Positions 25,276 through 33,027 of a DNA stretch of 64,000 bases are shown in pieces. The DNA is taken from the NCBI GenBank assembly GCA_963728535.1, contig CAVSKK010000001.1:62001-126000 (forward strand). Reading direction: 5' to 3'. Under the pieces are notes generated by a model, which saw only the letters and a program-made list of their open reading frames with translations, had not been told where the DNA came from and ran no database searches. Origin of the DNA: VAXT01 sp963728535 (GTDB lineage Bacteria > Actinomycetota > Thermoleophilia > Gaiellales > Gaiellaceae). The position numbers and the translations under genes were made by a program. How positions within the stretch are numbered: position 1 is the first letter of the stretch; each line of letters begins with the position of its first letter.

Positions 25276-26310
25276 GTGAAACGTCTCTTCGGCTTTGCCG
25301 TCGGTGGGTTCGCCTGCGCTCTCGCAGGTGCATTCGCGGCCGTCGTCCTCGCGGGCGGCGTCAGTGCGGCGGGTTTGCTGACCACGGGCTCGACGGCGAC
25401 CACGACGACGGGGACGACGACCACCACTCCTCTGCCTGCGCTGATCCCTCCGGGCGTCACGATCTCGGGGATCGCCGTCGGGGGACTGTCGCCGGAGGAG
25501 GCGACCACGATCGTCCAGGAGCGCTTCGATCTGCCGGTTCGGATCGTGCTCGACCGTCGTCACCGGCTCGCGCCCACGCCAGCTGGGCTGGGGTCGAGCG
25601 CGCTCGTCGACGTGGCAATCGAGCGTGCGAGAAACGCCGCTCCGGGCGAAGCACTCACACTCCCGGTCCGCATCGACGCCGATGCCGTTCGCACGTACGT
25701 CCTCGGGGTCTCGCGCCGCTTCAACCGCGGCCCCACCGACGCCAGGGTCTTCCTGCGCCGCCTGAAGCCGGTCGTCGTTGCCGACCGCCCCGGGCTGACC
25801 GTCAACCGGCTGCGGCTCACGGAGACGATCGTCGCTCGCCTGCGGTCGATGAGCCGCGCGACCGTCCGAATCAGGTACCGATCGCCACGCGCGAGCCTCC
25901 GTCGAAGCGAGTTCCGCTCGGTGATCGTCATCCGTCGCGGCTCGAACCACCTGCTCCTCTACCGCTTCGACAAGCTGCGCCGCAACTTCCGCGTCGCCAC
26001 CGGCCAGTCCATCTACCCGACCCCGCTCGGGCGCTTCCAGATCCAGGTCAAGTGGCGCAACCCCTGGTGGTACCCGCCGAACTCGCGGTGGGCCAGGGGC
26101 CAGAAGCCGATTCCGCCGGGCCCGAACAATCCTCTGGGCACCCGCTGGATGGGCCTCTCGTCTCCGGGCGTCGGAATTCACGGGACTCCGAATCCCGCCT
26201 CGATCGGCTACTCCGTCTCGCACGGGTGCATCCGGATGTACATCGCGGACGCTGAGTGGCTGTTCAATACCGTCGACATCGGGACGACGGTGTTCATCGT
26301 CGGCGGCTGA
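25276..26310 (+). CDS. L,D-transpeptidase (YkuD domain) with N-terminal anchor
   Basis: 344 aa. A signal-anchor helix (LFGFAVGGFACALAGAFAAVVLAGG) leads to a Thr-rich linker of about 15 residues. A peptidoglycan-binding-4-like region (ISGIAVGGLSPEEA) follows, and the YkuD catalytic domain fills the last ~130 residues. The active site GIHGTPNPASIG ... SVSHGCIRM keeps the catalytic His, Gly and Cys. These enzymes make 3-3 cross-links in peptidoglycan outside the membrane. The next gene starts inside its stop codon (TGATG). Confidence 0.92.
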   Translation: MKRLFGFAVGGFACALAGAFAAVVLAGGVSAAGLLTTGSTATTTTGTTTTTPLPALIPPGVTISGIAVGGLSPEEATTIVQERFDLPVRIVLDRRHRLAPTPAGLGSSALVDVAIERARNAAPGEALTLPVRIDADAVRTYVLGVSRRFNRGPTDARVFLRRLKPVVVADRPGLTVNRLRLTETIVARLRSMSRATVRIRYRSPRASLRRSEFRSVIVIRRGSNHLLLYRFDKLRRNFRVATGQSIYPTPLGRFQIQVKWRNPWWYPPNSRWARGQKPIPPGPNNPLGTRWMGLSSPGVGIHGTPNPASIGYSVSHGCIRMYIADAEWLFNTVDIGTTVFIVGG

Positions 26311-26852
26311 TGTCCAGGCTGAAGCTCGCAGGCCAGGCCGGCGCGCTCGTGCTCGTCGCGTCGCTGCTCGTCCTCCTGACCTGGAAGGTGATCCAGAACG
26401 ACAGGTCGAACGTCGCAAAGGATTTCTCGGACGGGAAGCGGCCGATGGCCGTGGACTTCGACCTGGAGCGGCTGAACGGCCAGGGGTCACTCCGTCTCTC
26501 GTCGCTCCGCGGGAAGGTCGTCGTCATCAACTTCTGGGCCGCGTGGTGCGATCCGTGCAAGAGCGAGGCCCCGCGCTTCCAGTCGGCCTTCGAGCGCTAT
26601 CGAGGGCGCGTCGCCTTCGTCGGCGTCGACGCGAACGATTTCTCCGGCGATGCTCGTGCCTTCCTCATGCGTTACGGCGTCAGCTATCCGAACGTGCGCG
26701 ACCCGGCCGGCCGCGTCCTCCACGACTACGGCGGGCTGCCGATCCCGCGCACGTTCGTCGTCGCGCGCTCGGGACGGGTCCACGGCTACATCTTCGGCGA
26801 GGCGCGCGCGGAAGAACTGGAGAGCGCGATCGAGGAGGCGCTTGCGGCGTGA
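26310..26852 (+). CDS. Membrane-anchored thioredoxin-like protein (TlpA/ResA/CcmG type)
   Basis: 180 aa. One N-terminal helix (AGALVLVASLLVLLTWKVI), then an extracytoplasmic thioredoxin fold with active site AAWCDPCKSEAP (CxxC) and a cis-Pro loop LPIPRTFVV. It reduces disulfides in apocytochrome c or related proteins. It is the first gene of a cytochrome c maturation set with CcmH and CcdA downstream, and overlaps that gene by 4 bases (GTGA). Confidence 0.9.
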   Translation: MSRLKLAGQAGALVLVASLLVLLTWKVIQNDRSNVAKDFSDGKRPMAVDFDLERLNGQGSLRLSSLRGKVVVINFWAAWCDPCKSEAPRFQSAFERYRGRVAFVGVDANDFSGDARAFLMRYGVSYPNVRDPAGRVLHDYGGLPIPRTFVVARSGRVHGYIFGEARAEELESAIEEALAA

Positions 26853-27511
26853 GGATTCTGCTCGTCGCAGCGCTCGCCCTCCTGGCCCTCGCGGCCGCCC
26901 CGCCGGCGCTCGCCGACGAGTCGCATCCGACCTCGGCTGAGATCGAGGCCGAGCTCTGGTGCAAGGATTGCCTGACGACGCTCGACCGGACGAACTCGGG
27001 CTCGACCCGCGAGATCGTCGGCTACATCCGGAGCCTGATCGCGGCCGGCAACTCGAAGAGTGAGGTCAAGGAGAAGGCCGTCGATCGTTACGGCTGGCGG
27101 CTCGAGGCACTTCCTTCCAAGGTCGAGCCGCGCACGACGCTCGCCGACCTCGAAGGCGAGGTCATGTGCCCCGTCTGCAACACGACGCTCGATCAGTCGA
27201 GCTCGCCGGCTGCCCGCCAGATCAAGACGTTCATCTCGCAGCGGATCGCGGCAGGCAACTCGAAGGGCGAGATCAAGGACCTGCTCGTCGCCGAGTACGG
27301 GCCGCAGATCCTGGCCGCTCCTCCGAAGAAGGGCTTCGACCTGCTCGCGTGGCTGCTCCCCATCGTGGGCGTGCTCGGCGGCGGAGTCGTTCTCGCGATG
27401 CTCGCCTGGCGCTGGAGCCGGGACCGAGAGCCCGTCCCGGCGGTCGCCGGCCTCGATCCCGCCACTGAGCGGCGCATCGACGAAGAGCTCGCCCGCTTCG
27501 ACGAGGCCTAG
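26849..27511 (+). CDS. Double-domain CcmH/CycL cytochrome c maturation protein
   Basis: 220 aa. A signal peptide (ILLVAALALLALAAAPPALA) is followed by two CcmH-type domains in tandem. The first has WCKDCLTTLD then IAAGNSKSEVKEKAVDRYGWR. The second has MCPVCNTTLD then IAAGNSKGEIKDLLVAEYGPQIL. One membrane helix (LLAWLLPIVGVLGGGVVLAML) and a short cytoplasmic tail end the protein. CcmH usually has one CxxC domain and presents haem-site cysteines of apocytochrome c for ligation. The duplicated arrangement is unusual. The downstream ccdA-like frame continues in the same reading frame after this stop. Confidence 0.88.
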   Translation: MRILLVAALALLALAAAPPALADESHPTSAEIEAELWCKDCLTTLDRTNSGSTREIVGYIRSLIAAGNSKSEVKEKAVDRYGWRLEALPSKVEPRTTLADLEGEVMCPVCNTTLDQSSSPAARQIKTFISQRIAAGNSKGEIKDLLVAEYGPQILAAPPKKGFDLLAWLLPIVGVLGGGVVLAMLAWRWSRDREPVPAVAGLDPATERRIDEELARFDEA

Positions 27512-27532
27512 CCCACGCTAGAGCGCATCCCC

Positions 27533-28225
27533 CTGGCGTTCCTCGCGGGGCTCGTCTCGGTGATCACGCCCTGCGTGCTGCCGCTCGTCCCCGGATATCT
27601 CTCGGCGATCTCCGCGATCGAAGCCGATCAGCTGGGCCGCCCGGGTTCCGCCCGCCGGGTTGCCTTCGCCAGCCTGCCCTTCATCGCCGGCTTCACCGTG
27701 GTTTTCGTTCTGCTCGGCGCGGGCGCGGCGGCGGTCGGCGGCGTCCTCGACTCCGATCGGCAGGCTGAGCTCGCCGGCCTCATTCTCGTCGTCCTCGGCC
27801 TCACGTTCATCGGGCTGCTGCCCTGGCCGGAGCGAGTCATGGCCCCCGGCCTCCTCACCGGGGCTCGCAAAACGGGGTCGAGCGTGCTGCTCGGAGCGGC
27901 CTTCGCCGTTTGCGCCGCGCCCTGCATCGGGACCGTTCTCGCCTCGATCCTCGTCCTGGCCGGGGATACAGGCACGGTGCTCCGGGGAGCCGTCCTGCTC
28001 GCGGCTTACTCGGTGGGCCTCGGCCTGGCCTTCTTGCTGGCCGCGGTCGCCTTCACCCAGGCGATGGGTGCGTTTCGCTGGCTCCGAGACCACTACATGG
28101 TGATCCGGGTTGTCGGCGGGCTGATGCTCGTCGCCCTGGGCCTGTTGCTCTTCTTCCACTACGACTGGTGGCTTCGGGTTTTCTTGAACCGCCTCTTGAA
28201 CGATGTCGGACTAGGGGACGTCTAG
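27533..28225 (+). CDS. ccdA: CcdA/DsbD-type thiol-reductant membrane transporter, start uncertain
   Basis: About 230 aa. Six membrane helices pass electrons from cytoplasmic thioredoxin to outer thiol proteins. TPCVLPLVPGYLSA in helix 1 and CAAPCIGTVLA in helix 4 carry the paired cysteines. The first canonical codon is GTG 27560, but it would cut helix 1 in half. The full helix (LAFLAGLVSVITPC) reads back to CTG 27533 or ATC 27527, and the frame is open only from the CcmH stop at 27511. The true start is therefore non-canonical, or the protein arises by readthrough. The 3' end overlaps the convergent DUF309 gene by 15 bases. Confidence 0.85.
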   Translation: MAFLAGLVSVITPCVLPLVPGYLSAISAIEADQLGRPGSARRVAFASLPFIAGFTVVFVLLGAGAAAVGGVLDSDRQAELAGLILVVLGLTFIGLLPWPERVMAPGLLTGARKTGSSVLLGAAFAVCAAPCIGTVLASILVLAGDTGTVLRGAVLLAAYSVGLGLAFLLAAVAFTQAMGAFRWLRDHYMVIRVVGGLMLVALGLLLFFHYDWWLRVFLNRLLNDVGLGDV

Positions 28226-28537
28226 CGGGCGGAGCTCGAGGGTCCCCAGCGCCTGCGCCGCCTCGACCTGGCTCAGCAGTGCGGCGACGTCCACGCCGCG
28301 ATGCTCGGGGCTGAATGGCCCGAGCCGGCGCGCGGCCTTCTCGAGCTGCCGTTCACACCCCGTCTTGTTGCCACGCCCCGCCTGGTACCACGCGACAACG
28401 ACGTGGACGAGCCCCTGGAAGAAGTCCTTCTCGGCGGGGTCGGCGGCGCGCCAGGCGTCCTCGAGCGCCTCGTGCGCGGCGAAGTACTCGCCGGCACGGG
28501 CGAGGTCGAGCCCGCGGGCGAGGTCAGACTCCAGCAT
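28211..28537 (-). CDS. DUF309 family protein
   Basis: 108 aa from ATG 28537. Helical DUF309 fold with LARAGEYFAAHEALEDAWR, AEKDFFQGLVHVVVAWYQ and GNKTGCERQLEKAARRL. Function of the family is unknown. The gene converges with ccdA and is divergent from the next gene. The ORF extends 63 bases further upstream, but that part has no family match and would overlap the divergent promoter. Confidence 0.87.
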   Translation of the reverse strand: MLESDLARGLDLARAGEYFAAHEALEDAWRAADPAEKDFFQGLVHVVVAWYQAGRGNKTGCERQLEKAARRLGPFSPEHRGVDVAALLSQVEAAQALGTLELRPLDVP

Positions 28538-28578
28538 GGCTGAGAGCTTGCCATCTGTTACCGGCGCCAACCGAGTGC

Positions 28579-28584
28579 TACCCT
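28579..28584 (+). promoter_or_regulatory. -10 box for the receiver-like protein
   Basis: TACCCT, 9 bases before GTG 28594. Confidence 0.4.
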
Positions 28585-28593
28585 CGGGCGGCC

Positions 28594-28908
28594 GTGGCAA
28601 CGATCCTCCTCGCGGGGGTGGACCTCTTCATCCGGGGCAAGCTGGAGTCCCGGCTCCCCGGTCATCACCTCGTGACGGCCGACAGCGTCGACCCCCCGGA
28701 TCTCGTCGTCGCGGACGTGGCCCGGGTCGACCCCTACGACGTAGCGGACGCCTATCCGGACGTTCCGCTGCTCGGCTTCACGAACCACAAGGACACGTCG
28801 GGCTTGCGCCGCGCGAACGAAGCGGGCTTCGACCAGGTGGTCGCGAAATCGGCGCTCGACGAGCGTGCGCCGGAGCTGATCGAGGGTCTCCTCGCCTCGA
28901 TAGACTGA
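28594..28908 (+). CDS. Small receiver-like (Rossmann-type) protein
   Basis: 104 aa from GTG 28594. The strand/helix order (ATILLAGVDLFIRGKLE, PDLVVADVARVD, VPLLGFTNHKD, GFDQVVAKSALDE) looks like a shortened CheY-type receiver. VAKSAL resembles the conserved Lys strand, but the acidic pocket at the N-terminus is missing. Probably a pseudo-receiver or other small alpha/beta protein; function unknown. Confidence 0.65.
   Translation: MATILLAGVDLFIRGKLESRLPGHHLVTADSVDPPDLVVADVARVDPYDVADAYPDVPLLGFTNHKDTSGLRRANEAGFDQVVAKSALDERAPELIEGLLASID
28901..28906 (+). promoter_or_regulatory. -10 box for the ferredoxin gene
   Basis: TAGACT, 11 bases before GTG 28918, overlapping the stop codon of the previous gene. 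Confidence 0.5.
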
Positions 28909-28917
28909 CCCGCTCCC

Positions 28918-29223
28918 GTGACCTACATCATCGCCGAGCCGTGCATCGACATCAAAGATCTGTCCTGCGTGGACGTCTGCCCGGTCGACTGCATCCACGA
29001 GTTCGAGCGCATCCTGATCATCGATCCGGAGGAGTGCATCGATTGCGGCGCGTGCGAACCGGAGTGCCCGGTCGAGGCGATCTTCCCCGAGGACGCGCTC
29101 CCGGATAAGTGGGAGCCCTTCGTCAAGATCAACTACGCCTACGGCGACGGCGCGGAGGTCATCAACAAGCTCACGGACGAGTACGCGACCGAGCACAACG
29201 TCAAGAACCCACCGCTGGAATAG
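28918..29223 (+). CDS. fdxA: Seven-iron type ferredoxin
   Basis: 101 aa from GTG 28918. MTYIIAEPCIDIKDLSCVDVCPVDC gives the first cluster ligands (probably 3Fe-4S, with the wider C-x7-C spacing of FdxA). CIDCGACEPECPVEAI gives the 4Fe-4S set. The acidic C-terminal extension is also typical of actinobacterial FdxA. Soluble electron carrier; the partner is not evident from neighbours. Confidence 0.92.
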   Translation: MTYIIAEPCIDIKDLSCVDVCPVDCIHEFERILIIDPEECIDCGACEPECPVEAIFPEDALPDKWEPFVKINYAYGDGAEVINKLTDEYATEHNVKNPPLE

Positions 29224-29252
29224 CGCTGCCGCTTCCGCATCGAGCGTTCTGG

Positions 29253-29810
29253 ATGGCCTGCGTTGGCTGCGGGGCCGCGATCCTCCTCGCTTCGGTCATT
29301 CCCTTCATCCGCATCGTCATCAAGGGAGTGGCGTCCCGGGACGTTGTCCTGGTCACCGAATTCCACAAGTCAGCGCTTCTCATCGTCGCGGCCGCGCTCG
29401 CGCTCGGGTTCGTGGGCGTGATCGGGCTCGTGCGGCACGGGGATCCGATCCTGGTCGCGATCGCATTTGCGGCAAGCGCCGTTGTCGCACTGACCGCGCT
29501 GCAGGTCGCGGGTCACCTGACGTCCGGTGTCATCTGTGGGCGCAGCTGCATAGGTCCAATCGCGGCGCCCGCCTTCGAGGACCTCGAAGCTGAGGTCGGC
29601 CTTACAGGCGGCGAGGAGGCCTACGCGACGAAGATGCGAGCAGGGCTCGCGCTCGCTCTCCTCGCTTCGCTTCCGCTTTATCTTTGGTCGGCCTTCGCCT
29701 TCCTGCGTGCCTGGACCCGGCGGGCCTGGATCGGAGCAGTTGGCGGCGTCCTGGCGGCGTTTCTCGCTTTTGCGGTCTTCGTGATCAGTGCGTTCTCGTA
29801 CCTGGCATAG
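29253..29810 (+). CDS. Membrane protein, four helices
   Basis: 185 aa from ATG 29253. Hydrophobic segments: CVGCGAAILLASVIPFIRIVI, ALLIVAAALALGFVGVIGLV, ILVAIAFAASAVVALTALQV and WIGAVGGVLAAFLAFAVFVI, with another possible one near LALALLASLPLYLW. A Cys-containing loop (SGVICGRSCIG) faces one side. No family recognised, no operon evidence apart from the ferredoxin 29 bases upstream. Confidence 0.68.
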   Translation: MACVGCGAAILLASVIPFIRIVIKGVASRDVVLVTEFHKSALLIVAAALALGFVGVIGLVRHGDPILVAIAFAASAVVALTALQVAGHLTSGVICGRSCIGPIAAPAFEDLEAEVGLTGGEEAYATKMRAGLALALLASLPLYLWSAFAFLRAWTRRAWIGAVGGVLAAFLAFAVFVISAFSYLA

Positions 29811-29849
29811 AAAATCGTGATCCGGGCACTGCTCTGAGGCACTCACACG

Positions 29850-29855
29850 AGGAGG
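29850..29855 (+). promoter_or_regulatory. Strong ribosome-binding site
   Basis: A perfect AGGAGG stands 5 bases before ATG 29861. This contrasts with the many leaderless genes here and marks a leadered, probably highly translated message. Confidence 0.65.
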
Positions 29856-29860
29856 GGTAC

Positions 29861-30196
29861 ATGCCACAGAAGGCGTGGAGCAACAAGCGAGAACGGCAGT
29901 ACGAGCACATCAAGGACAGCGCCAAGGAGCAGGGCAAGTCGACGAAGCGCGCCAAGGAGATCGCTGCGCGGACGGTCAACAAGGAGCGCGCTCGCAGCGG
30001 CGAGGCGAGAACTGCTTCGCGTTCTTCGACGCACGACATCTCGTCCGGCCGCCGCGGCGGGCTGCGGTCGGGAACGCGTCGCCCGAACGGCCAGACGAAG
30101 GAGCAGCTCTACAACGAGGCCAAGCGCCTGAACGTCAAGGGCCGCTCGCGGATGAGCAAGCGTCAGCTCCTCGCAGCCGTCAACCGGAAGAAATAG
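29861..30196 (+). CDS. Basic protein with ChaB-like and Rho_N-like segments
   Basis: 111 aa, very rich in Lys/Arg. The N-terminal half (WSNKRERQYEHIKDSAKEQG, KRAKEIAARTVNKERA) matches the ChaB-like 'plasmid stabilisation protein' pattern found widely in bacteria. The C-terminal 35 residues (TKEQLYNEAKRLNVKGRSRM, SKRQLLAAVNRKK) look like a Rho_N/SAP-type helix-turn-helix that binds nucleic acid. A nucleic-acid-binding role is inferred. No plasmid context here. Confidence 0.8.
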   Translation: MPQKAWSNKRERQYEHIKDSAKEQGKSTKRAKEIAARTVNKERARSGEARTASRSSTHDISSGRRGGLRSGTRRPNGQTKEQLYNEAKRLNVKGRSRMSKRQLLAAVNRKK

Positions 30197-30222
30197 GTCT
30201 GCGTGGGCCTCATCCTGCTAGG

Positions 30223-30228
30223 TAGATT
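30223..30228 (+). promoter_or_regulatory. -10 box for the VOC protein
   Basis: TAGATT, 9 bases before ATG 30238. Confidence 0.5.
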
Positions 30229-30237
30229 GGGGGCGGG

Positions 30238-30918
30238 ATGAGGCCCAAGACCCTGGACCACGTCGCGCTCTGGGTGGCCGATCGCGACGCCATCACGGAC
30301 TTCCTGACCGAGCGGCTCTCGATGCACGTGATCGAGCGCACCGACAAGTTCACCCTCGTCGGGACGAACGCGCGCCGCGGCAAGCTGACGCTCTTCGCAG
30401 AGGAAGGACCGCGGGAGCAAGGGGCTCTCAAGCACATCGCGCTGCGGGTCAATGACCTGGAGAAGGCGCTCGGTGGGCTCGAGGGGATCGCGGTCGACCG
30501 CGAGAACGGCTCGGCATATTTCGACGTGCAAGAGGGCCTTCGGCTCGGGCTCGTCGAGGCGAAGACCGATGTCGAGTACGACCTCGACCACGTGGCGCTC
30601 TTCTCCGCGAGCCCGCACGACACGGCGCGTCAGTACGAGCAGTACGGCTTCGCCCCCGACGGCGAGGACCGGGTCGAGGTCGGCGGCGCGTTCGTCGAGT
30701 TCCACGACGGCGAGCCGGGCAATCCCGAGCGGCCGCTGCTCAACCACCTCGCGGTGCTCGTGGACTCGGCCGAGCAGACGCTCGGGGAGGCCAAGGCGGC
30801 GGGCATGGACGTGGCGGACGTCGTCGACGCGCCGAACACCTACGCGATCTTCGTCTGGGGCCCCGAGGCCGTGAAGATCGAATACGTCGAGCAGAAGCCG
30901 ACGTTCGCACTCAAATAG
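30238..30918 (+). CDS. VOC (glyoxalase/extradiol dioxygenase) superfamily protein
   Basis: 226 aa with two VOC modules. The first starts KTLDHVALWVADRDAITDFLTE, the second YDLDHVALFSASPHDTARQYEQYG. DHVAL supplies a likely metal-binding His in each, and LNHLAVLVDSAE and KIEYVEQKP are further family marks. Members include glyoxalase I, catechol dioxygenases and resistance proteins; substrate unknown. The next gene appears to begin inside its stop codon. Confidence 0.85.
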   Translation: MRPKTLDHVALWVADRDAITDFLTERLSMHVIERTDKFTLVGTNARRGKLTLFAEEGPREQGALKHIALRVNDLEKALGGLEGIAVDRENGSAYFDVQEGLRLGLVEAKTDVEYDLDHVALFSASPHDTARQYEQYGFAPDGEDRVEVGGAFVEFHDGEPGNPERPLLNHLAVLVDSAEQTLGEAKAAGMDVADVVDAPNTYAIFVWGPEAVKIEYVEQKPTFALK

Positions 30919-31940
30919 CCGACCTCACCATCGCCGGAGCAGGCATGGCCGGTCTGGTGGCCGCCGCGAGGGCGCGCGAGCTCGGCGCCGAGCCGCTCGT
31001 CCTCGAAAAGGGGGATCGGCCCGGTGGGTCGATGCTCCTCTCGAGCTGCGTCGTCTGGCGCTACAGATCGCTCGACGCTTTCCAGCAGGAGTGCCCGGGC
31101 GGGGACCCGGCCTTGCAGCGCGTGATCGTGGAGCGGCTGGACGAGGCGATCGAGTGGCTCGAGTCGCTCGGAGCGCCGGTCGTCGAGCACGACACTGGGA
31201 ACCGACGTACGGTAGGCAAGCGCTTCGATCCGCGGGGTCTAACCGCTGTCCTTGCGCGAGATGTCTCACTCGGCGAACCGCTCGGCGAGATCGAAGACCC
31301 ACTGATCCTGGCCACCGGAGGATTTCCCGCTCGGCTCGCCCGCGAGCGTGGGCTTCTCCTGCGGGCCAATCGCTGGAGCGAGGGCGATGGTCTCGACATG
31401 GCGCTCGCGCGCGGCGGTGCAACCGCCGGCGACCTGGACGAGTTCTACGGGCGGGCGATGCCCGCGGTCGAGGAGGTCGACGAGGACGACTACGTGCGAC
31501 TCGCCCAGTTGTACGGTCGTTTCGCGCAGGTCACCTCTCACGACATGTCGCTGCGATTCGAAGGAAAACCGTCGTGGTCGGAGACGGATCTCGTCCAGGC
31601 AGTCGCGAGCTGGCCTGACGGCCTTGCGTGGTACAGCGTCGATCGGTCGGTGCTCGAGGAGAAGGTGCGCGAGAGGACCATCGGCGACATGATCGAGGCC
31701 GCCCGGACTGCCGGAGCATCGGTCGAAGACGACAACGGACGCGTCGCGGTGCTCGTCAGAGCGAGCGTGACGCAGACACTGGGCGGGATTCGGATCGACG
31801 ACCGGGCGGGCGTCGTCGGCGCGGACGGCCTTTACGCGGCCGGGGCCGACGTCGGTGGCATCTCCACGGGTGGGTACTCGAGCGGGCTAGCGGCGGCGCT
31901 CGTCTTCGGCCGGATCGCCGCCGAGCAGGCGCTCAGCTAG
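30915..31940 (+). CDS. FAD-dependent oxidoreductase (fumarate reductase/tricarballylate dehydrogenase type), start uncertain
   Basis: About 341 aa. The dinucleotide motif LTIAGAGMAGLVAAARA is followed by PLVLEKGDRPGGSM, ILATGGFPA, GDGLDMALARGG and the C-terminal FAD-binding LYAAGADVGGISTGGYSSG. The first canonical codon, ATG 30945, lies inside GxGxxG and would break FAD binding. No ATG/GTG/TTG precedes it back to at least 30843. ATA 30915 (overlapping the VOC stop as ATAG) or ATC 30930 are the only plausible starts. It is shorter than typical members (450 or more residues), missing part of the substrate domain. Confidence 0.82.
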   Translation: MADLTIAGAGMAGLVAAARARELGAEPLVLEKGDRPGGSMLLSSCVVWRYRSLDAFQQECPGGDPALQRVIVERLDEAIEWLESLGAPVVEHDTGNRRTVGKRFDPRGLTAVLARDVSLGEPLGEIEDPLILATGGFPARLARERGLLLRANRWSEGDGLDMALARGGATAGDLDEFYGRAMPAVEEVDEDDYVRLAQLYGRFAQVTSHDMSLRFEGKPSWSETDLVQAVASWPDGLAWYSVDRSVLEEKVRERTIGDMIEAARTAGASVEDDNGRVAVLVRASVTQTLGGIRIDDRAGVVGADGLYAAGADVGGISTGGYSSGLAAALVFGRIAAEQALS

Positions 31941-32133
31941 GGGTCGGCAGCAGGTAGGCGCACGGCCGCCGGTCCTGGGGGAGCGGCGAGGCGCTGATCC
32001 GATTCACGATCCAGCGTCCCTGCCCTTCGAGCTCGACGATGCTGCCCACGGGGGGCGGCTCGCCGTCGCGATTCAGAAGCTCGTAGCCGGTCGGCTTCGA
32101 GACGAAGAGGCAATGCGTCTGGTCGGAAGCCAT
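31933..32133 (-). CDS. Hypothetical protein, 66 aa
   Basis: A small soluble protein (CLFVSKPTGYELLNRDGEPP, VGSIVELEGQGRWIVNRI) that looks like a compact beta-barrel. No family recognised. It has its own -10 box and overlaps the convergent oxidoreductase gene by 8 bases. Confidence 0.7.
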   Translation of the reverse strand: MASDQTHCLFVSKPTGYELLNRDGEPPPVGSIVELEGQGRWIVNRISASPLPQDRRPCAYLLPTPS

Positions 32134-32142
32134 CGCGGGGCG

Positions 32143-32148
32143 AGTCTA
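32143..32148 (-). promoter_or_regulatory. -10 box for the 66-aa protein
   Basis: TAGACT on the minus strand, 9 bases before ATG 32133. Confidence 0.5.
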
Positions 32149-32160
32149 GTTGCCCCGGCC

Positions 32161-33027
32161 CTAGCCCCGAACGCGATACGGCGGAAACACGATGCGGACG
32201 GTGGTGCCGCCGTCGGGGCCGGGATCGACCGTCATCCGCCCGCTGAGCGAGCGCCCACGCTCCGCGATCGCGTCGAAGCTGGCGCGGCGGCGCTCGCCCG
32301 GTGCGTCGTCGGCGATGACGGCCTCGATGCCTCCACCGGCAGCCTCGGCTACTCCGACCGAGACACGGGTGGGAGGACCACGGCGGATCGCCTGATGAAG
32401 CGCTTCGCGGATGATCTGGAAAATGGCCACCTGAGCGTGCTCTGCGAGCGCCTCGGCCGCCTCCAAGTCGAGGTCGATCTGGATGCGATTGGACATGCCG
32501 AGATGGTCGGCGAGCGCTCTGACGGCGGGCTCGAAGCCCTGATCCCTGAGCACCACGGGCTCGAGCTCGAAGGAGAGGTCGCGGAGCGATCGAATCGTCT
32601 GGCGCTGCTTGTCGAGTGCCGAGCTCAGGATCCGCTCGGCCTCCTCCGTGCGCCCCTCGTCGACTGCGGAGGTGACCGCGTCGAGCATGAGTGCGATCCC
32701 GGCCATCGACTGGACGGGCCCGTCGTGGAGGAACAGGGCGAGCCTGCGGCGCTCGTCTTGCTCGGCTGTGATCACCTGGTCCGAGAGCCGTGCATGCTCG
32801 GCGGAGAGGCGCTCGATCTCCTCTTCCATTCGCTCGTCGTGCTGGCGCTCGCTGACGACGAGCGATGCAGCCAGGGCACCCGCGGCCGTGACGGCGAAGA
32901 GCAACCCGACGAGCGCGAGGAGCTGCGTGTCCAATGCCAGCCCGAGCGCGCCGACGACCGCGCCGACGCCGACGCAGACGACGAGCAGGAGCCCGGCGTT
33001 AGTCGATGATCGCTTCGCGAAGAGCAA
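32161..33027 (-). CDS. NarX/LiaS-type sensor histidine kinase with an atypical ATP-binding domain
   Basis: 288 aa from TTG 33027, overlapping the response regulator by 29 bases. Two membrane helices (GLLLVVCVGVGAVVGALGLAL, LLALVGLLFAVTAAGALAASL) and a coiled coil precede the HisKA_3 dimerisation domain with ERRRLALFLHDGPVQ (phospho-His). The C-terminal ATPase fold is atypical: the N-box reads REALHQAIRRG (Asn and His replaced) and the usual DNGxG is DDAPGE. ATP binding may therefore be weak or need a partner. Paired with the NarL regulator upstream. Confidence 0.85.
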   Translation of the reverse strand: MLFAKRSSTNAGLLLVVCVGVGAVVGALGLALDTQLLALVGLLFAVTAAGALAASLVVSERQHDERMEEEIERLSAEHARLSDQVITAEQDERRRLALFLHDGPVQSMAGIALMLDAVTSAVDEGRTEEAERILSSALDKQRQTIRSLRDLSFELEPVVLRDQGFEPAVRALADHLGMSNRIQIDLDLEAAEALAEHAQVAIFQIIREALHQAIRRGPPTRVSVGVAEAAGGGIEAVIADDAPGERRRASFDAIAERGRSLSGRMTVDPGPDGGTTVRIVFPPYRVRG

